A stretch of DNA of 40,374 nt, from positions 1 to 40,374 of the forward strand of contig NZ_DRGY01000103.1 of NCBI RefSeq assembly GCF_011049865.1, in the 5' to 3' direction. Shown piece after piece: positions 1 to 8,318 of the stretch; the stretch's first letter is position 1; every line of letters starts with the position of its first letter. The translations under genes and the position numbers were made by a program. Below the pieces are notes generated by a model that was not told the DNA's origin, ran no database searches, and saw only the letters and a program-made list of their open reading frames with translations. The stretch is from Marinobacter antarcticus. GTDB lineage: Bacteria; Pseudomonadota; Gammaproteobacteria; Pseudomonadales; Oleiphilaceae.

Positions 1-338
1 CCATGGAGACGCCAATCGGTGATGATGAAGACAGCCATCTGGGCGACTTCATTGAAGATATCCAGGCGCTCTCTCCGGTGGACTCCGCAACGGCAGAAGG
101 CCTGCGCGAAGCCACACGCTCTGTACTGGCAGGCCTTACTGCTCGTGAGTCCAAAGTACTGCGCATGCGTTTCGGCATCGAGATGAACACCGACCACACG
201 CTGGAAGAGGTCGGCAAACAGTTCGACGTAACCCGCGAGCGGATTCGTCAGATCGAAGCCAAGGCCCTGCGTAAGTTGCGCCACCCTTCACGTTCCGACC
301 ACCTGCGCGGCTTTATTGACGATCAGAGCAACGGATAA
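1..338 (+). CDS. rpoD: RNA polymerase sigma factor RpoD (sigma-70), C-terminal part only
   Basis: Housekeeping sigma factor that directs RNA polymerase to most promoters. Only about the last 111 residues are present; the gene enters from the left edge, with the first complete codon at position 3. The visible part holds sigma region 4: a helix-turn-helix that binds the -35 element, recognisable from [14 protein letters not shown], then [20 protein letters not shown], ending with the conserved [11 protein letters not shown] segment. The ATG at position 3 is an internal methionine, not the start. A hairpin terminator follows directly, then a tRNA gene, as I recall for Pseudomonas. The family assignment is secure because region 4.2 is nearly invariant among primary sigma factors. 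Confidence 0.97.
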   Translation, partial: METPIGDDEDSHLGDFIEDIQALSPVDSATAEGLREATRSVLAGLTARESKVLRMRFGIEMNTDHTLEEVGKQFDVTRERIRQIEAKALRKLRHPSRSDHLRGFIDDQSNG

Positions 339-351
339 GCACCACAACAGT

Positions 352-396
352 AGCGGGCGCCGCACCTCCCCGGTATAATGGCGCCCGCTTTGTTTC
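352..396 (+). terminator. Intrinsic terminator of rpoD
   Basis: A perfect 10-bp stem (AGCGGGCGCC at 352-361 with GGCGCCCGCT at 380-389) encloses an 18-nt loop and is followed by a T-rich run. It lies just after the rpoD stop codon. The loop contains a perfect -10 hexamer (see the tRNA promoter entry). Confidence 0.8.
374..379 (+). promoter_or_regulatory. Candidate -10 element of the tRNA promoter
   Basis: TATAAT is followed by a GC-rich discriminator (GGCGCCCGC), a pattern typical of stable RNA promoters under stringent control. The start point would be near 386, about 48 nt before the tRNA. The matching -35 position (351-356, TAGCGG) is poor, so this is a tentative call. Confidence 0.45.
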
Positions 397-433
397 CTTC
401 ACGGAAACACATTCCTGACAGCGTTCGCTGAAC

Positions 434-510
434 GGGCCTATAGCTCAGTTGGTTAGAGCAGAGGACTCATAATCCTTTGGTCCCTGGTTCGAGTCCAGGT
501 GGGCCCACCA
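434..510 (+). tRNA. tRNA-Ile2 (anticodon CAT, lysidine-modified)
   Basis: A complete 77-nt cloverleaf with encoded CCA. The acceptor stem is GGGCCTA paired with TGGGCCC, the D arm contains AGTTGGTTA, the anticodon loop is CTCATAA, and the T loop is TTCGAGT. The anticodon CAT could mean initiator Met, elongator Met or the minor Ile tRNA that reads AUA after TilS converts C34 to lysidine. The C4-G69 and C5-G68 pairs match known TilS determinants, and the tRNA after rpoD in Pseudomonas is, as I recall, of this type, so Ile2 is preferred. Elongator Met is the alternative. Confidence 0.85.
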
Positions 511-901
511 TTACTCGAAAACGCCCTGCTAGTCGCGCCCGATGCTCATCATCGCTCCGCTTTTTTGTGTTTTTTAAATCAAATTTTTATACCAGATCGC
601 TATGACAGCTTGTTCACAAGGTTGTCGATAAATTAAATGCCTGAAATTCAGCCACTTACTTAAGTTGTCTGCAATTGTGTAGCCGCTTCACACAGGCTTA
701 TCACTCGGCTTTATTGCGAATCAGTCATGGTTGATAGCAGGCTGCCTGCTAAGCTTATCAAAGGTGCACAAAGCACTCCGTAGTTTTACGGTACATTTTG
801 TTGTTGCCGTTCGTACGGGTCAGTAAAACCTGACGACAGGATCGTTCCGTGCAAACCAAACTGTCCTGCAAGGCTTATATATCGATGAAAGGAGATCGTG
901 C
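511..901. other. Long intergenic region, no gene seen
   Basis: About 390 bp between the tRNA and the first lipoprotein gene. It holds an AT-rich tract with two T runs (about 560-590) that probably ends tRNA transcription, preceded only by a weak GATG-CT-CATC hairpin. A small GTCAG/CTGAC hairpin lies at 819-834. No convincing ORF or paired -35/-10 promoter was found, although the downstream lipoprotein genes need a promoter somewhere here. Confidence 0.5.
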
Positions 902-1276
902 ATGAATAAGCGTATGTCGATGTTATACACCGCCGGAGTTGCTGGCATTGCCCTCACCATCGGGGGCTGCGCCAGCCCTGGCGAGCCACCAGAGGCGGAT
1001 CTGCAATCCGCAGAGAGCTCGCTCCAGCAGGCCGTGGCAGCAGATGCCCGGGAGTTTGAACCAGTGCTGCTTAACAATGCGCAAAACAAGGTGGCTGACG
1101 CTAAGAATCTGATTGAAAAAGAAAAGTACACAGAGGCTGAGCGACTTCTTAAACAGGCCTCCGTCGATGCACAATTGGCTGGCGCGCGCGCAGAAACAGC
1201 AAAGGCCAAGCGCGCCGTAGAGGAGATCAATGGCAACATTGAAGCCCTGCGCAAGCGAATGAACCAAGATCAGTAA
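902..1276 (+). CDS. DUF4398-type small lipoprotein
   Basis: Predicted outer-membrane lipoprotein of 124 residues. A short basic N-terminus and hydrophobic stretch end in a lipobox (TIGGC) with the acylated cysteine at residue 23. The mature part is almost entirely charged, alanine-rich helix with the spaced repeats typical of DUF4398, and probably forms an antiparallel coiled coil in the periplasm. The start is supported by AAAGGAGAT eight bases upstream. It lies 26 bp before an OmpA-type lipoprotein whose N-terminal half is of the same type, so the two are probably co-transcribed and may act together in anchoring the envelope to peptidoglycan. No enzymatic motif is visible and the exact role is unknown. 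Confidence 0.85.
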   Translation: MNKRMSMLYTAGVAGIALTIGGCASPGEPPEADLQSAESSLQQAVAADAREFEPVLLNNAQNKVADAKNLIEKEKYTEAERLLKQASVDAQLAGARAETAKAKRAVEEINGNIEALRKRMNQDQ

Positions 1277-1302
1277 TCGCCATATCTGGAAAGGAGACTG
1301 TT

Positions 1303-2118
1303 ATGAACAAACGCAACATAACTCTGGGCGTGGCTGCGGGCTTGTCAGTGTTGATCGCTGGCTGCGCGACAACGCCTCCCGAAAACACGATGGTGAACGA
1401 GGCTCAAGCTTCTTACGCTAAAATTAAAGACGATCCGGACGTCGCTCGCAGTGGCGACCGTCAACTTCGCAGCGCAAGAAATGAATTGAATCGCGCTGAA
1501 GCGCTAATGAATGATGGCGGGGATACCGCTAGCATAGAACAAGCAGCGTACCTTGCGAATCGTCACGCGCAAATCGCCAGCGAGCAGGGTCAGCGAGCAC
1601 GACTGCAAGAGCAGGTGGATTCTGCGGAAGAACGCCGCCGCCAGTTAATGCTTAATCAAAGCTCAAAAGACGCTGATCAAGCCCGCAAAGAAGCGGAGAT
1701 GCTGCGCAAGCGAATGGAAGAGCTGAAAGCCGAGCGTACCGATCGGGGTATGGTGTTAACGTTGGGTGATGTGCTTTTCGATCTCAACAAAGCAGATCTG
1801 AAATCATCTGGAGAGCAGACAACGGCGCGCCTGGCGCAGTTCATGCGAGAGTATGAAGATCGCAGGGTTCGGGTAGAAGGCTATACCGACAGCACCGGCG
1901 ATGCCACCTACAATCAGAGATTGTCTGAGCGTCGGGCACAGTCTGTTCGGGATGCGCTTGTGTCTCAGGGCGTTGAGCGTCGTCGGGTAGAGACCAAAGG
2001 CTACGGTGAACAGTACCCTGTCGCCAGTAATGATTCGTCTGCTGGACGGCAGCAAAACCGTCGCGTCGAGATTGTTATCTCAGACAAAGACGGCAACATC
2101 GAGACTCGCGAGAACTAA
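1303..2118 (+). CDS. DUF4398/OmpA-family peptidoglycan-binding lipoprotein
   Basis: A 271-residue lipoprotein. A signal sequence ends in LIAGC with the lipidated cysteine at residue 21. Residues about 25-150 are a charged helical DUF4398-like segment related to the preceding gene. Residues about 155-265 form an OmpA C-terminal domain, with VLFDLNKADL, GYTDSTGD and the LSERRAQSVRDAL helix, ending in QQNRRVEIVI; this fold binds diaminopimelate in peptidoglycan. The protein would tether the outer membrane to the cell wall, like Pal or YiaD. AAAGGAGA precedes the ATG. A good terminator follows, so the two-gene unit 902-2118 appears to be an independent operon. Confidence 0.9.
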   Translation: MNKRNITLGVAAGLSVLIAGCATTPPENTMVNEAQASYAKIKDDPDVARSGDRQLRSARNELNRAEALMNDGGDTASIEQAAYLANRHAQIASEQGQRARLQEQVDSAEERRRQLMLNQSSKDADQARKEAEMLRKRMEELKAERTDRGMVLTLGDVLFDLNKADLKSSGEQTTARLAQFMREYEDRRVRVEGYTDSTGDATYNQRLSERRAQSVRDALVSQGVERRRVETKGYGEQYPVASNDSSAGRQQNRRVEIVISDKDGNIETREN

Positions 2119-2184
2119 GAACCGCGAGAGTGTAACGGTCTGCCTCCCCTTGCAAATTTTCTCCGGAGAGGTATATCGTTCAAG

Positions 2185-2208
2185 GCCAGCTTCCGAGCTG
2201 GCTTTTTT
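2185..2208 (+). terminator. Intrinsic terminator after the OmpA-type lipoprotein
   Basis: GCCAGC (2185-2190), a 6-nt loop, and GCTGGC (2197-2202) followed by six T. It ends the lipoprotein operon and lies just before the DUF2489 gene. Confidence 0.85.
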
Positions 2209-2236
2209 CATGCGTGAACCAAACAGGGAGAAGATA

Positions 2237-2692
2237 ATGTCTCAAGTGCTGCAGTGGAGCCTGATTATTGCCGGTGCAATCGCAATCATTGCGCTGCTGG
2301 GCTTTATCCGACGAAAAAAGGTGACGCTATCGGAGAATCGTAAACGCCAGGAAAAGGCAGAAGCGTTTCAGGCCAAGCGGCGCCAGAATATGATCGACAG
2401 CATCCGCGTTATTGCTATGGCCGTAGAGGAAAATCAGATTGAATATTCGGAAGCCTGTCTGCGCATCAAGGGCTTACTCGACCATATCGAGCCTCAGCTT
2501 ATGGAAAAGCCGCCTTTCCGGGTATTTCTTGAGGTCTACGAGCAACTGCGCCATATGCCCACCCATCAGGCACGCCAGGATACAGAAGCGCGTTTCGTAG
2601 ACAAAATGGACAAGGAGCGGTTTGAAGTGGAAGAGCGACACGCCGATGAAATACGTCGTGCCGCGACGGCTATCCGGCACCATGCTTTTTGA
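2237..2692 (+). CDS. DUF2489 family membrane-anchored protein
   Basis: A 151-residue protein with one N-terminal membrane helix (LIIAGAIAIIALLGFI, about residues 9-24) followed by a basic stretch and a charged helical cytoplasmic domain typical of DUF2489. The function of the family is unknown. The start was placed at 2237 because GGGAG lies 8 bases upstream and because the in-frame upstream extension runs back through the terminator and into the OmpA-type gene. It stands alone between that terminator and a convergent gene. Confidence 0.8.
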   Translation: MSQVLQWSLIIAGAIAIIALLGFIRRKKVTLSENRKRQEKAEAFQAKRRQNMIDSIRVIAMAVEENQIEYSEACLRIKGLLDHIEPQLMEKPPFRVFLEVYEQLRHMPTHQARQDTEARFVDKMDKERFEVEERHADEIRRAATAIRHHAF

Positions 2693-2716
2693 TCAGCAGC
2701 CGGATGCGCCTTACTC

Positions 2717-2744
2717 TTTAGCACTACTGGTTTAGCACTACTGA
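2717..2744. repeat. Tandem 14-bp duplication across a stop codon
   Basis: Two near-perfect copies of TTTAGCACTACTGG (2717-2730 and 2731-2744, differing in the last base) sit at the 3' end of the minus-strand HDOD gene. The stop codon (2738-2740 on the plus strand) is inside one copy, and the other supplies a further in-frame stop. Confidence 0.8.
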
Positions 2745-4117
2745 TTCATCATGCCCGCCATGGCCATAACGTTGTCTTTGCTCGCCACCAGCTCATCGAA
2801 CTGGTCTTCGACCTGCATACGATCCAGCCCAAGCTCGTCGTAAACATCCTGGTCAATGGGCTCACTGGCGCCCAGGGCTATACCCCTGGCTGTCAGCAGT
2901 TGCCTGCCTAGCCATAGAATCCGGGCGTAAACACTGCTAGCGCCCTTATACCCGCGACTTTTCTGATACCGGATGCCCAGAGTGACTTCATCCGGCATAC
3001 CCCAGTTCTCCATAAGCTGGGCTGCGATCTGCTCCCGGGTAATACCCAGGAGGTAGTGCTCGGTTACCGAAGAATCGATAACCGAGTTCACCTCCAGGGA
3101 TCGACACACCAAGTTGAAGTGGGGAGGGAAAATCTGGGCTAGCAGAAGATAGCCAAAGTTATGCAACAAGCCCGCAAGGTAAGCCAACCCGAACACAGGG
3201 CGTTCACCACGGGGCATCATGCTTGCGAGAATACCCGCCGACTGGGCCTGCCAAATGGCTTGCTGCCAATAGTCCACGTGCCCGTCAGGGTGATCCTGAG
3301 GTTGCTTGAGCGCACGCCCCAGGGACAGTCCCATAGCCAGATTCATGACCATATCAAAACCCAACACCCTCGATACGGCATCGTGTACAGAGCGCACCTG
3401 CCCGGCGGCTGCGTAAAAAGATGAGGATGCCCAGCTGACAACTTGAGCGGCCAGGCTTGGGTCGCTCTCGATAATATCGACCAGATCCCCCATCACAGCA
3501 TTCGGGTTCACTCGCAAATGAATGATGCGTTCAGCCGTCTCCGGCAGCGGCGGGAGTTCCAGTGTGTCTTCAAGGCGTTGCTGAATGCGCAGGCTGGTGA
3601 ATTTCTTTATGGCGAAATTCAGCTGGCTGCGATCAGTCGTTGAGTCATCCAAATTTACCGCTATGTTTTCCGATGCCACCGTAAACGATCGACGATCTGC
3701 GTTGTCTGTGAGCGCGCGAAAATCTTCTGCCGGCATTACCATGGCAAGATTTTGCTCCCCTGACTTTTGTCCCCCTAACTCCAGGGCAACCGACGGCAGA
3801 TCATCCACCCGGCGGTCCACAATCGTGGGCCAACCGGTAAGCGACGGAAGTGCTGGCAGTTCCCTCAGCCCGGCCCGCTCTTTTACGCGAACCTGTTCGC
3901 GGGGTTTCATAAGGCGGAAATCCCGCTCCAGCTGCTTGTTCAGGCGCTCCAGATCAATCAGGTCTTCTTTACAACAGATAGCTTGAAGATTCCCTTGCCC
4001 GTCGTTAAGCAGCACCATCCGCAACAGTTCGTGTCTGTTCGCCTGGTTTGCGTTCCTCAGCGACACGCCCTTGGCGGCATCGCCCAGAGCCTGCTGAACC
4101 GTGACAGGTAATTCCAT
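2738..4117 (-). CDS. YbaK-like domain plus HDOD domain regulatory protein
   Basis: A 459-residue cytoplasmic protein. Residues about 10-150 resemble the YbaK/aminoacyl-tRNA deacylase fold (a DGQGNLQAI strand, then LPSLTGWPTIVD). Residues about 190-400 are an HDOD domain (LPPLPETAERIIHL, SDPSLAAQVVSWA, LAYLAGLLHNFGYLLL), a degenerate HD phosphohydrolase fold used in signalling scaffolds. HDOD proteins commonly regulate motility, biofilm or stress responses without catalysis. The start was set at 4117, where GGAG lies 7 bases upstream; a longer in-frame start at 4147 has no better ribosome site. Whether the N-terminal domain still deacylates tRNA cannot be told from sequence. Confidence 0.8.
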   Translation of the reverse strand: MELPVTVQQALGDAAKGVSLRNANQANRHELLRMVLLNDGQGNLQAICCKEDLIDLERLNKQLERDFRLMKPREQVRVKERAGLRELPALPSLTGWPTIVDRRVDDLPSVALELGGQKSGEQNLAMVMPAEDFRALTDNADRRSFTVASENIAVNLDDSTTDRSQLNFAIKKFTSLRIQQRLEDTLELPPLPETAERIIHLRVNPNAVMGDLVDIIESDPSLAAQVVSWASSSFYAAAGQVRSVHDAVSRVLGFDMVMNLAMGLSLGRALKQPQDHPDGHVDYWQQAIWQAQSAGILASMMPRGERPVFGLAYLAGLLHNFGYLLLAQIFPPHFNLVCRSLEVNSVIDSSVTEHYLLGITREQIAAQLMENWGMPDEVTLGIRYQKSRGYKGASSVYARILWLGRQLLTARGIALGASEPIDQDVYDELGLDRMQVEDQFDELVASKDNVMAMAGMMNQ

Positions 4118-4264
4118 TGTCTTCTCCAACGTATTGCTGCATGCCATCCGGCCGTTATCGTCTGCCGTGAGGTTCCCAGTATAGGACAGGGTTTGTCTCT
4201 AAACATTGACATAGAGCCGGTTCCTGCAAATCCCTTTACGGACTCCCACGCATATCAGACCGGT

Positions 4265-6340
4265 TTATACATCTCCATACCGTATTTTTTCACCGAGCCA
4301 ACGCTTGATCAAGGCCTGCACCCGCTGTGGGTGTCGCATAAGTCCTGGCGCCATCTCGCGCACCGGCTCAATCCAGCCTTTGTCTCGCTCAAAGTTTGCC
4401 AGCCGAAACTGCATCATGCCAGTTTGGCGGGTGCCCAACACCTCGCCGGGCCCGCGTATCTCCAGATCTTTCTCAGCGATGACAAACCCATCCTGGCTGT
4501 CACGCAGGGCCTGCAACCGTGCTTTGGCGTTAGCCAACAAAGGGGGATGGTACATGAGCACACAGAAGCTGGCCTGTTCGCCCCGGCCCACCCTGCCCCG
4601 CAACTGATGAAGCTGGGCAAGCCCAAGGCGCTCGGGATTTTCAATAATAATCAGCGAGGCGTTGGGTACATCCACGCCAACTTCAATCACCGTTGTGGCA
4701 ACCAGAACATCGAGCTCTCCCAGCTTGAATTGCTCCATCACAGCTGCTTTTTCTGTGGATTTGAGGCGCCCGTGAACCAGCCCGACTTTCAGATCAGGCA
4801 ACCGTTGCGCCAGCTCTTCGGCCGTTACCTCTGCCGCCTGGCACTGCAACGCTTCAGATTCCTCAATAAGCGTACAAACCCAGAAAGCCTGCCGCCCTGC
4901 CGTGCAGGCGCTGCGCACCCGCTCTATTACATCTTCCCGGCGACCGTCGGGAATCACGATGGTCTCAACCGGTTTGCGGCCCGGCGGTAATTCGTCAATG
5001 ACAGATGTATCAAGATCAGCGTAGGCACTCATGGCCAGAGTACGCGGGATGGGCGTGGCGGTCATGATCAGTTGGTGTGGAGCCAGTGTGCCGCCTACCC
5101 CTTTTTCGCGCAACGCCAGGCGCTGGTGCACGCCAAATCGGTGTTGCTCATCCACAATAACCAACGCCAGGCGGTGAAATACCACATCATTCTGAAACAG
5201 CGCATGGGTGCCTATTACTACACTGGCTGCCCCTGTCTGAACCATTTCCAACGCTTTTTTACGGGCTTTGCCCTTCACCTTGCCAGACAACCAGGCCAAC
5301 TGGATGCCAAGGGGCTCAAGCCAGCCACAGAAATTCTGATAGTGCTGCTCGGCGAGTATTTCTGTTGGCGCCATGAGGGCCACCTGGGCGCCCGCACCTA
5401 TGGTCTGAATCGCCGCCAATGCCGCTACAACGGTTTTCCCGGAGCCTACATCACCCTGAACCAGCCGAAGCATCGGCAGTGGCTGGCTCAGATCCTGACG
5501 GATATCACTCGCCACGTGGCGCTGGGCGCCGGTCAGTGAAAACGGCAACGTTTCCAGAAAGCGTTCAGCCAGATTTCCCGAAGGTAGCAGAGGCAGAGCC
5601 TGGCGCGACTGAATCTGTTCTCGAACTTGCAGCATACTCAACTGATGGGCGAGCAACTCTTCCATAACCAGCCGCTGCTGTGCCGGATGAAGCCCCGCCA
5701 TCAGCAGATTCACCGGTGCATTGGCGGGCGGTGAATGCACCATTTGCACGGCTTCACTGATTCCCGGCAGCTGATAATCTGCCAACAACTCAGCTGGTAA
5801 CCAGTCCCGGATAGGATGCCGCTGAAGATACCCCAGGGCTTGCTGGCACAGCCCCCGTACGCGGGGTTGCTGAATGCCTTCCGTCAGCGGGTAGACCGGA
5901 GTGAGGGTTGCCTGGTCGCCCGTAGGCATGGGCGGCGGGTTAACCTGGTACTCCGGGTGGTAAAATTCATACCCGGCACGGCCAGGGCGCACTTCGCCGA
6001 AACACCGAACCCATGTACCCTCCGCCAGCTGGTTTTTTTGGGCAGCGTTGAAGTGAAAAAACCGCATCACCAGAAACCCGCTGTTGTCTTTCAGCGTAAC
6101 CTGCAGGCTGCGGCGGCGTCCCATCATCAGATCCGCCTTCATTACCTCCCCTTCAACCACGGCCACATCGCCTATGCGCAGGCTGCCTATCGGGATAATG
6201 CGGGTGCGGTCTTCGTAACGATGGGGAAGATGGAACAGCAAATCCTGCAGCGAGGCGATGCCCAGCCGCGCGAGCTTCTCCGCCAGGGCGCTTCCTACGC
6301 CCTTGAGCTCGGTAACCGGAATATCGTCCAACGATGCCAT
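4265..6340 (-). CDS. recG: ATP-dependent DNA helicase RecG
   Basis: A 691-residue branched-DNA helicase that reverses stalled replication forks and migrates Holliday junctions. An N-terminal wedge/OB region (residues about 1-150) precedes two helicase lobes. Walker A GDVGSGKT is at 296-303 and the DEQH box at 397-400; TATPIPRT, ATTVIEVGVDVPNA and QLRGRVGRG follow, and the C-terminal TRQTG region is present. Length matches the family (about 690). It starts 8 bp after the stop of oxyR and is probably co-transcribed with it, an arrangement I recall from Pseudomonas, where recG repair is part of oxidative stress defence. The ribosome site is weak, which suggests coupling to oxyR. Confidence 0.97.
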   Translation of the reverse strand: MASLDDIPVTELKGVGSALAEKLARLGIASLQDLLFHLPHRYEDRTRIIPIGSLRIGDVAVVEGEVMKADLMMGRRRSLQVTLKDNSGFLVMRFFHFNAAQKNQLAEGTWVRCFGEVRPGRAGYEFYHPEYQVNPPPMPTGDQATLTPVYPLTEGIQQPRVRGLCQQALGYLQRHPIRDWLPAELLADYQLPGISEAVQMVHSPPANAPVNLLMAGLHPAQQRLVMEELLAHQLSMLQVREQIQSRQALPLLPSGNLAERFLETLPFSLTGAQRHVASDIRQDLSQPLPMLRLVQGDVGSGKTVVAALAAIQTIGAGAQVALMAPTEILAEQHYQNFCGWLEPLGIQLAWLSGKVKGKARKKALEMVQTGAASVVIGTHALFQNDVVFHRLALVIVDEQHRFGVHQRLALREKGVGGTLAPHQLIMTATPIPRTLAMSAYADLDTSVIDELPPGRKPVETIVIPDGRREDVIERVRSACTAGRQAFWVCTLIEESEALQCQAAEVTAEELAQRLPDLKVGLVHGRLKSTEKAAVMEQFKLGELDVLVATTVIEVGVDVPNASLIIIENPERLGLAQLHQLRGRVGRGEQASFCVLMYHPPLLANAKARLQALRDSQDGFVIAEKDLEIRGPGEVLGTRQTGMMQFRLANFERDKGWIEPVREMAPGLMRHPQRVQALIKRWLGEKIRYGDV

Positions 6341-6348
6341 GGCGGATG

Positions 6349-7308
6349 TCAGGCCGTTTCAGCGGCAACCGGAGTGTCCACTTTCGCTTGCTCAATCACG
6401 CGACACTGGCTGGCTGCAAGCGAGAGGACATCAATGGCTTTGGGCCGGGGGAAGGTTACCCGCCATGCCAAAGCCACGGTGCGAAAAGGCACAGGCGGTG
6501 CAAACGGCCGGGTTACAAGTAAGTTTTTATGATATTGCATGGCGGTGGCCGCAGAGAGCGGCAGTACGGTGATCCCCAAACCGGATGCGACCATATGACG
6601 AATGGTCTCCAGCGAACTGCCCTCAGTCACCAGCGAAGGCGATCCGCCATCAGCGCGCCGAGTAACCGCATCAACGAGCGGCGGGCAGGATTCCAGCACC
6701 TGATCCCGGAAGCAGTGCCCGGGGCCAAGAAGAAGCAACTGTTCACGAGCCAACTCAGCGCCGGTGATTTGCTCTTTCTCTGCCAACGGATGCCCTGCCG
6801 GAAGAAGCACAACGAACGGCTCATCGTACAGCGGCAACGTCAGCACTTCCGCTTCTTCGAACGGCAGTGCGATGATAATGGCATCCAGTTCGGACTGGCG
6901 TAATTTCTGACGCAAGCTGGCGGTGTAGTTTTCTTCGATGTACAGCGGCATTTCCGGGGCTGCACGGCGAAGTTCGGGCAAAAGATGCGGGAACAAATAG
7001 GGGCCGATGGTATAAATTGCTCCCACCTTGAGCGGAGAGCTCAGTTGGCTTTTTCCGCCCTGAGCCATATCGCGGATCACACCCACCTGATCCAGAACAC
7101 GCTGGGCCTGCTCAACAATGCGCAGACCTGTTTCCGTCACCCGGATACTGCTTTTGCTACGCTCAAATAGAGGAATGCCCAGCTCATCTTCCAGTTTTTT
7201 GACCGCAACGCTGAGTGTCGGCTGACTAACGTGGCAGCGCTCAGCGGCCCGGCCAAAATGCCTTTCCCGGGCAAGCGTAACGACGTATCGTAACTCGGTA
7301 AGAGTCAT
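6349..7308 (-). CDS. oxyR: Hydrogen peroxide-sensing LysR-type regulator OxyR
   Basis: A 319-residue transcription factor that activates peroxide defence genes. The N-terminal LysR helix-turn-helix spans residues about 1-60 (ELRYVVTLARERHFGRAAE, VSQPTLSVAVKKLE). The redox-sensing pair is present at exactly the E. coli positions, Cys199 (LGPGHCFRDQ) and Cys208 (LESCP), which form the activating disulphide; this separates OxyR from other LysR proteins. GGAGA lies 5 bases before the ATG. It is divergent from the epimerase-like gene at 7385 and upstream of recG. LysR regulators often bind their own divergent promoter, but no operator was assigned. Confidence 0.96.
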   Translation of the reverse strand: MTLTELRYVVTLARERHFGRAAERCHVSQPTLSVAVKKLEDELGIPLFERSKSSIRVTETGLRIVEQAQRVLDQVGVIRDMAQGGKSQLSSPLKVGAIYTIGPYLFPHLLPELRRAAPEMPLYIEENYTASLRQKLRQSELDAIIIALPFEEAEVLTLPLYDEPFVVLLPAGHPLAEKEQITGAELAREQLLLLGPGHCFRDQVLESCPPLVDAVTRRADGGSPSLVTEGSSLETIRHMVASGLGITVLPLSAATAMQYHKNLLVTRPFAPPVPFRTVALAWRVTFPRPKAIDVLSLAASQCRVIEQAKVDTPVAAETA

Positions 7309-7384
7309 GGGGATCTCCGGTCAAATGGATACGGGTCGGACTTTTACTAATCTATGGTTTAAAGGATAAGGATTGATATTGTCT

Positions 7385-8251
7385 ATGGCAATCACTGAAC
7401 GCAATAGTATTCCGGGAATTCTTGTTGCCGGTTGCGGCAAACTCGGTGGCGCCATCGCCGATATATTGAAAGAGTCTGCGCAGGTTTACGGGCTGCGTCG
7501 CAACCCGGACAAAGTACCTGAAGGCGTTGAGGGTATTGGTGCAGACCTGACTCGCCCGGAAACCCTGACCGGCAAGCTGCCGGAGAATCTGCACAGCGTT
7601 ATCTACTGTCTGACGCCTTCCAGCTACGACGAGCAGGGATATCAGGATGCCTATGTTAACGGCCTGAGCAACATGCTTGACGCGTTGGGCGATCAGCCTC
7701 TGAAACGTCTCTTTTTTATCAGCAGCACCAGCGTTTATTCCCAAGATGATGACACCCTGGTGAATGAAACCAGCCCCACCTCTCCGGCCCGCGCCACCGG
7801 CCGACAAATACTCGCCGGCGAGCAAACGGCACTGAACAGCCAGCATCCAGCAACCGTTGTCCGCTTCAGCGGGATTTATGGACCTTCACGAGGGCGTTTT
7901 CTGGAAGAGGTTATTGAAGGCCGCATGAACCCGGTGAAACAGGCACCGTTCAGCAATCGTATTCACGAAGACGACGCGGCTGCGACGGTGGTTCACCTAA
8001 ACAACATGGCGCTCTCAGGAACGCCGCTGGATACCTGCTATTTGGCCAGCGACTGCGAACCGGCCCGGCTTGATGAGGTGGTGAATTGGGTTCGCCATCA
8101 GGTTGCCTGTGCTGAGCCAATAGCAGACGCCAGACAAGGTGGTCGGGCTGGCAGCAAGCGCTGCGACAATCAGCGCCTGCTGCAAACCGGATTTACTTTC
8201 CGCTATCCGGATTTTCGGGCAGGGTACCGTGAGATGATCGATAACCGCTAG
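7385..8251 (+). CDS. NAD(P)-binding SDR/epimerase-like protein (YeeZ type)
   Basis: A 288-residue Rossmann-fold protein of the extended or atypical short-chain dehydrogenase group. The N-terminal glycine motif (GCGKLG) binds a dinucleotide; RRNPDKV resembles an NADP-type second strand. FFISSTSVYSQ and VVRFSGIYGPSRG are typical of the YeeZ-like NAD-dependent epimerase family. The classical YxxxK catalytic pair is not obvious. The substrate is unknown. The ATG at 7385 is used; an in-frame TTG at 7379 has a better-spaced AAGGA and would add two residues. It is divergent from oxyR and ends at a strong shared terminator. Confidence 0.8.
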   Translation: MAITERNSIPGILVAGCGKLGGAIADILKESAQVYGLRRNPDKVPEGVEGIGADLTRPETLTGKLPENLHSVIYCLTPSSYDEQGYQDAYVNGLSNMLDALGDQPLKRLFFISSTSVYSQDDDTLVNETSPTSPARATGRQILAGEQTALNSQHPATVVRFSGIYGPSRGRFLEEVIEGRMNPVKQAPFSNRIHEDDAAATVVHLNNMALSGTPLDTCYLASDCEPARLDEVVNWVRHQVACAEPIADARQGGRAGSKRCDNQRLLQTGFTFRYPDFRAGYREMIDNR

Positions 8252-8256
8252 GCTCA

Positions 8257-8294
8257 GAATGAACAAAGGCGGCCGAAGCCGCCTTTGTTCATTC
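8257..8294. terminator. Bidirectional intrinsic terminator
   Basis: A perfect 17-bp inverted repeat (8257-8273 and 8278-8294) with a CGAA tetraloop lies between the convergent epimerase-like gene and ridA. The outer stem is AT-rich on both sides and can act as the U-rich tail in either direction. Confidence 0.85.
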
Positions 8295-8318
8295 AATGAT
8301 ACTTTGCCTCGCGCTGTA

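Noticed and set aside
434..510. Calling the CAT tRNA elongator or initiator Met
   Set aside because: C4-G69 and C5-G68 are the TilS determinants, and the gene follows rpoD as the Ile2 tRNA does in relatives. Initiator Met would lack a 1-72 pair, and here G1-C72 is paired.
4193..4990. Long plus-strand ORF (265 codons) opposite recG
   Set aside because: It lies wholly within the RecG coding region on the other strand, has no ribosome site or recognisable motif, and RecG is conserved across it.
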